A stretch of DNA of 7,321 bases. It comes from Fidelibacterota bacterium. Its GTDB lineage: Bacteria; Fidelibacterota; Fidelibacteria; Fidelibacterales; Fidelibacteraceae. Location of the stretch: positions 1 to 7,321 of the forward strand of contig JAUXEL010000085.1 of NCBI GenBank assembly GCA_030620575.1. The letters are read 5' to 3'. Below, piece by piece: positions 5,657 to 7,321 of the stretch (its first letter is position 1; each line of letters starts with the position of its first letter). The translations under genes were made by a program, and so were the position numbers. The notes beneath the pieces are model-generated. The model saw nothing but the letters and a program-made list of their open reading frames with translations, was not told the origin of the DNA and did not search any database.

Positions 5657-5676
5657 ATCTTTTATCTTTTATCTTG
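5656..5676. repeat. Heptanucleotide tandem repeat across the purQ stop / membrane-gene start
   Basis: Three 7-base units (TATCTTT, TATCTTT, TATCTTG on the plus strand) span the purQ stop codon, the 12-base gap and the first base of the membrane-protein ATG. On the minus strand they supply both the TAA stop and the weak purine-rich leader AAAGATA. Confidence 0.7.
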
Positions 5677-6493
5677 TATTTTTTATTTTCTTCACAATAT
5701 TTTTAAATACGACCAGTCCTTCTCCTTCTTCAGAAATTCCGGGGGTTTCCCGTCTTTTCTTTTCCCGGTTCGGATGGTTATAGAGCGATAAATATGCTTC
5801 CGGATGCGGCATCAGTCCAAATACCTGCCCGCTGGGATCACACAATCCGGCACAATGTAATTCCGACCCGTTGGGATTGGCAGGATAATCCGCAGTAGGG
5901 TTGTTATTTTTATCCGCGTAAGTTAAAACATTCAATTTTTTATCCAAAATGGCATCTTTAATCTCTTTATCCCGGATAATGAGTTTACCTTCGCCGTGGC
6001 GGACAGGTAGATCCATACCGCTGACCTCAGGATCATTAAGAAAGGAAGTTGGATTGTCCGCCGTGATCAGGCAGTGGACCCAGCGGTCTTCAAATTTTCC
6101 GGAATCATTACGGGTCAGAGTTACTTCTTGTTCAAATGTCCCTGAAATATTTGGCAACAAACCCATTTTAACCAATGCCTGAAATCCGTTGCATACACCA
6201 ATAATGTACTTACCATTAGCTAAAAATTCTGCGATTTCATCAATAAATAATTTTCCTGAAAGCATTTTTTTAAATTTAAATTTATTCGCGAGAACCTTTG
6301 CAGATCCAATATCATCACCAAATGAAAAACCTCCCGGAAAATTTAAAATATCATAGTTGTGAATCGAATCCCGTTCCTGAAAGAGTTCATTTAAATGTAA
6401 AATAACAGCTTCAGCTCCTGCTAAGCGATAGGCAGCTGCCATTTCCTCTTCGCAATTGATCCCAAAGCCTGTTACAACTAATGCTTTCACCAT
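5669..6493 (-). CDS. purQ: Phosphoribosylformylglycinamidine synthase, glutaminase subunit
   Basis: PurQ hydrolyses glutamine and passes ammonia to PurL for conversion of FGAR to FGAM. The 274-residue frame is a class I glutamine amidotransferase. It has the N-terminal strand ALVVTGFGINCEEE (4-17), the oxyanion loop FPGGFSFGDD (52-61), the nucleophile Cys101 in GVCNGFQAL (99-107), and His230/Glu232 in LMPHPEAY (227-234). PVRHGEGK (163-170) is also typical. It is longer than the roughly 225-residue Bacillus type, matching the 260-275 residue form, with added sequence around 190-215 and a charged stretch at 241-259. The ATG at 6493 has AGGGAAGAG immediately upstream. It follows purL after 46 bases, so the two subunits are co-expressed. 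Confidence 0.96.
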   Translation of the reverse strand: MVKALVVTGFGINCEEEMAAAYRLAGAEAVILHLNELFQERDSIHNYDILNFPGGFSFGDDIGSAKVLANKFKFKKMLSGKLFIDEIAEFLANGKYIIGVCNGFQALVKMGLLPNISGTFEQEVTLTRNDSGKFEDRWVHCLITADNPTSFLNDPEVSGMDLPVRHGEGKLIIRDKEIKDAILDKKLNVLTYADKNNNPTADYPANPNGSELHCAGLCDPSGQVFGLMPHPEAYLSLYNHPNREKKRRETPGISEEGEGLVVFKNIVKKIKNTR

Positions 6494-6511
6494 GCTCTTC
6501 CCTTTATATTT

Positions 6512-6538
6512 ACTGCAGATATCACGGATATCGCAGAT
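6512..6538. repeat. Three 9-base repeats in the purL-purQ gap
   Basis: The plus strand reads ACTGCAGAT, ATCACGGAT, ATCGCAGAT, so the minus strand gives three units of the form ATC.G.GAT. The gap is otherwise only 46 bases. The 8-9 base period starting with ATC recalls the ATCC repeats around the GxxExxY gene, although the units differ. Confidence 0.6.
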
Positions 6539-6539
6539 C

Positions 6540-7321
6540 TTAACGTGTTAATCCATTTCTCCAGGATTCCAATAATGACTTTACATCCATATTGATCACA
6601 TCTTCGCCCCCAATAGTGATCGTCATTTTATCGTTGTCCGTTACTGTTCCCAGCCGCCGGCAATCATTGCCGAAAACAACTTCAAAAGCAGTAGCATTTT
6701 TTGGATCGATACTGACAACAAACCGCGAGTGCGATTCTGAAAACAGTTCGGCCAAATAACCTATTTCCGTCTCGGAAATATCAACTTTACATCCGGTCTG
6801 ACCGCCAAACGCACTTTCGGTCAACGCAACGGATAAACCGCCGTCAGACATATCGTGAGCCGATGCCAGTAAGGATCGTTCATTGGCGATCGCCATCTTC
6901 TCGTAAATGCGCTTTGCGTCGGCTTTTCGGACTTTAGGAACGTTCGCGCCCAATTCGTCAAACAAGGCATAGCATTCAGATCCGCCAAGTTCATTGTATG
7001 TTTTACCGATCTGATAAATAATATCTCCCGTTTGTTTAAAATCAGAAGTAATGGTCCTGCGTACATTATCAATTTTGGCAACCATCGAATATAAAATGGT
7101 CGGAGGAACAGAGATTTTCACATTTCCTCTCTTGAAGTCATTTTTCATACTGTCCTTACCGGAAGTCATAGGGATATTGAAATACGTGGCCATATCAAAT
7201 AAGGCTTCATTCATTTTTACAAGTTGGGCTAATTTATATTTACCATCGGGATTTTTTTCTTCATGATAGAGGGAATCCGGAACACAGAAATTATCATTTA
7301 CCGTCCAGAAAATCCCATCGG
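6540..7321 (-). CDS. purL: Phosphoribosylformylglycinamidine synthase, synthetase subunit, C-terminal part
   Basis: This is the last 259 residues of PurL, which uses ATP and ammonia from PurQ to convert FGAR to FGAM. The frame is open to the window edge, so the first in-window ATG at 7214 is internal and not the start. Visible PurL features are the run from FWTVNDNFCVPDSLYHEEKN through NPDGKYKLAQLVKMNEALFD (entering the window at 7319), MTSGKDSMKNDF, ILYSMVAKIDNV, GSECYALFDELG, HDMSDGGLSVALTESAFGG and FSESHSRFVVSI. These belong to the second synthetase module (AIR-synthase-like C-terminal domain). No glutaminase domain follows the stop codon at 6540-6542, which agrees with the separate purQ. 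The segment resembles the longer PurL forms more than the 740-residue Bacillus type, but with the N-terminus missing I cannot say whether PurS is fused to it. Confidence 0.95.
   Translation of the reverse strand, partial: DGIFWTVNDNFCVPDSLYHEEKNPDGKYKLAQLVKMNEALFDMATYFNIPMTSGKDSMKNDFKRGNVKISVPPTILYSMVAKIDNVRRTITSDFKQTGDIIYQIGKTYNELGGSECYALFDELGANVPKVRKADAKRIYEKMAIANERSLLASAHDMSDGGLSVALTESAFGGQTGCKVDISETEIGYLAELFSESHSRFVVSIDPKNATAFEVVFGNDCRRLGTVTDNDKMTITIGGEDVINMDVKSLLESWRNGLTR

Noticed and set aside
6821..7081. Minus-strand open frame of 86 codons in another frame within purL
   Set aside because: It lies inside conserved PurL coding sequence and its translation shows no recognisable protein features.
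7212..7214. ATG as the start of a separate 224-residue gene
   Set aside because: The frame stays open upstream to the window edge and encodes conserved PurL sequence (for example DNFCVPDSLYH), so this ATG is internal.

Overview
The window is AT-rich bacterial chromosome. All real genes lie on the minus strand, so the biology reads from right to left. The core is part of a de novo purine (IMP) operon: the 3' part of purL (off the right edge), purQ, an unrecognised five-helix membrane protein, purH, a GxxExxY-family gene framed by repeats, and a fused purC-purE gene with a rho-independent terminator. To the left lie two REP-like palindromes, then the 5' end of an IS110-family insertion sequence that runs off the left edge. 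No RNA gene fixes the taxonomy. The ADE1-type PurC fused to a class II PurE, the PurH variant and the GGAT/ATCC repeats around GxxExxY suggest an environmental, probably uncultured lineage; assignment to the FCB group or a neighbour is only a guess.

Region by region (plus coordinates): 1-510 N-terminal 170 codons of an IS110 transposase with its D-E-D-D residues; 511-752 IS left end, holding a candidate bridge RNA (three-way junction, 544-702); 752-830 presumed IS flank with a GC-rich hairpin; 831-905 two related palindromes; 916-947 terminator; 977-2356 purC-purE; 2357-2557 repeats including the fossil 3' end of a second GxxExxY gene; 2558-2941 GxxExxY gene; 2942-3095 repeat array of three units; 3096-4700 purH; 4697-5656 membrane protein, overlapping purH by ATGA; 5669-6493 purQ; 6540-7321 purL, 5' truncated.

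PurL and PurQ together make FGAM synthase (step 4). The PurE domain carboxylates AIR, the PurC domain makes SAICAR, and PurH performs the last two steps to IMP. The PurE domain carries the animal-type class II signature (SAHK, AGRSNGLG), which predicts direct use of CO2 and no need for PurK. The points most worth a second look are the bridge RNA with its guide-like matches to the presumed insertion site, the GxxExxY cassette sitting inside the operon next to the tail of an older copy, and the non-animal-type PurC joined to an animal-type PurE.
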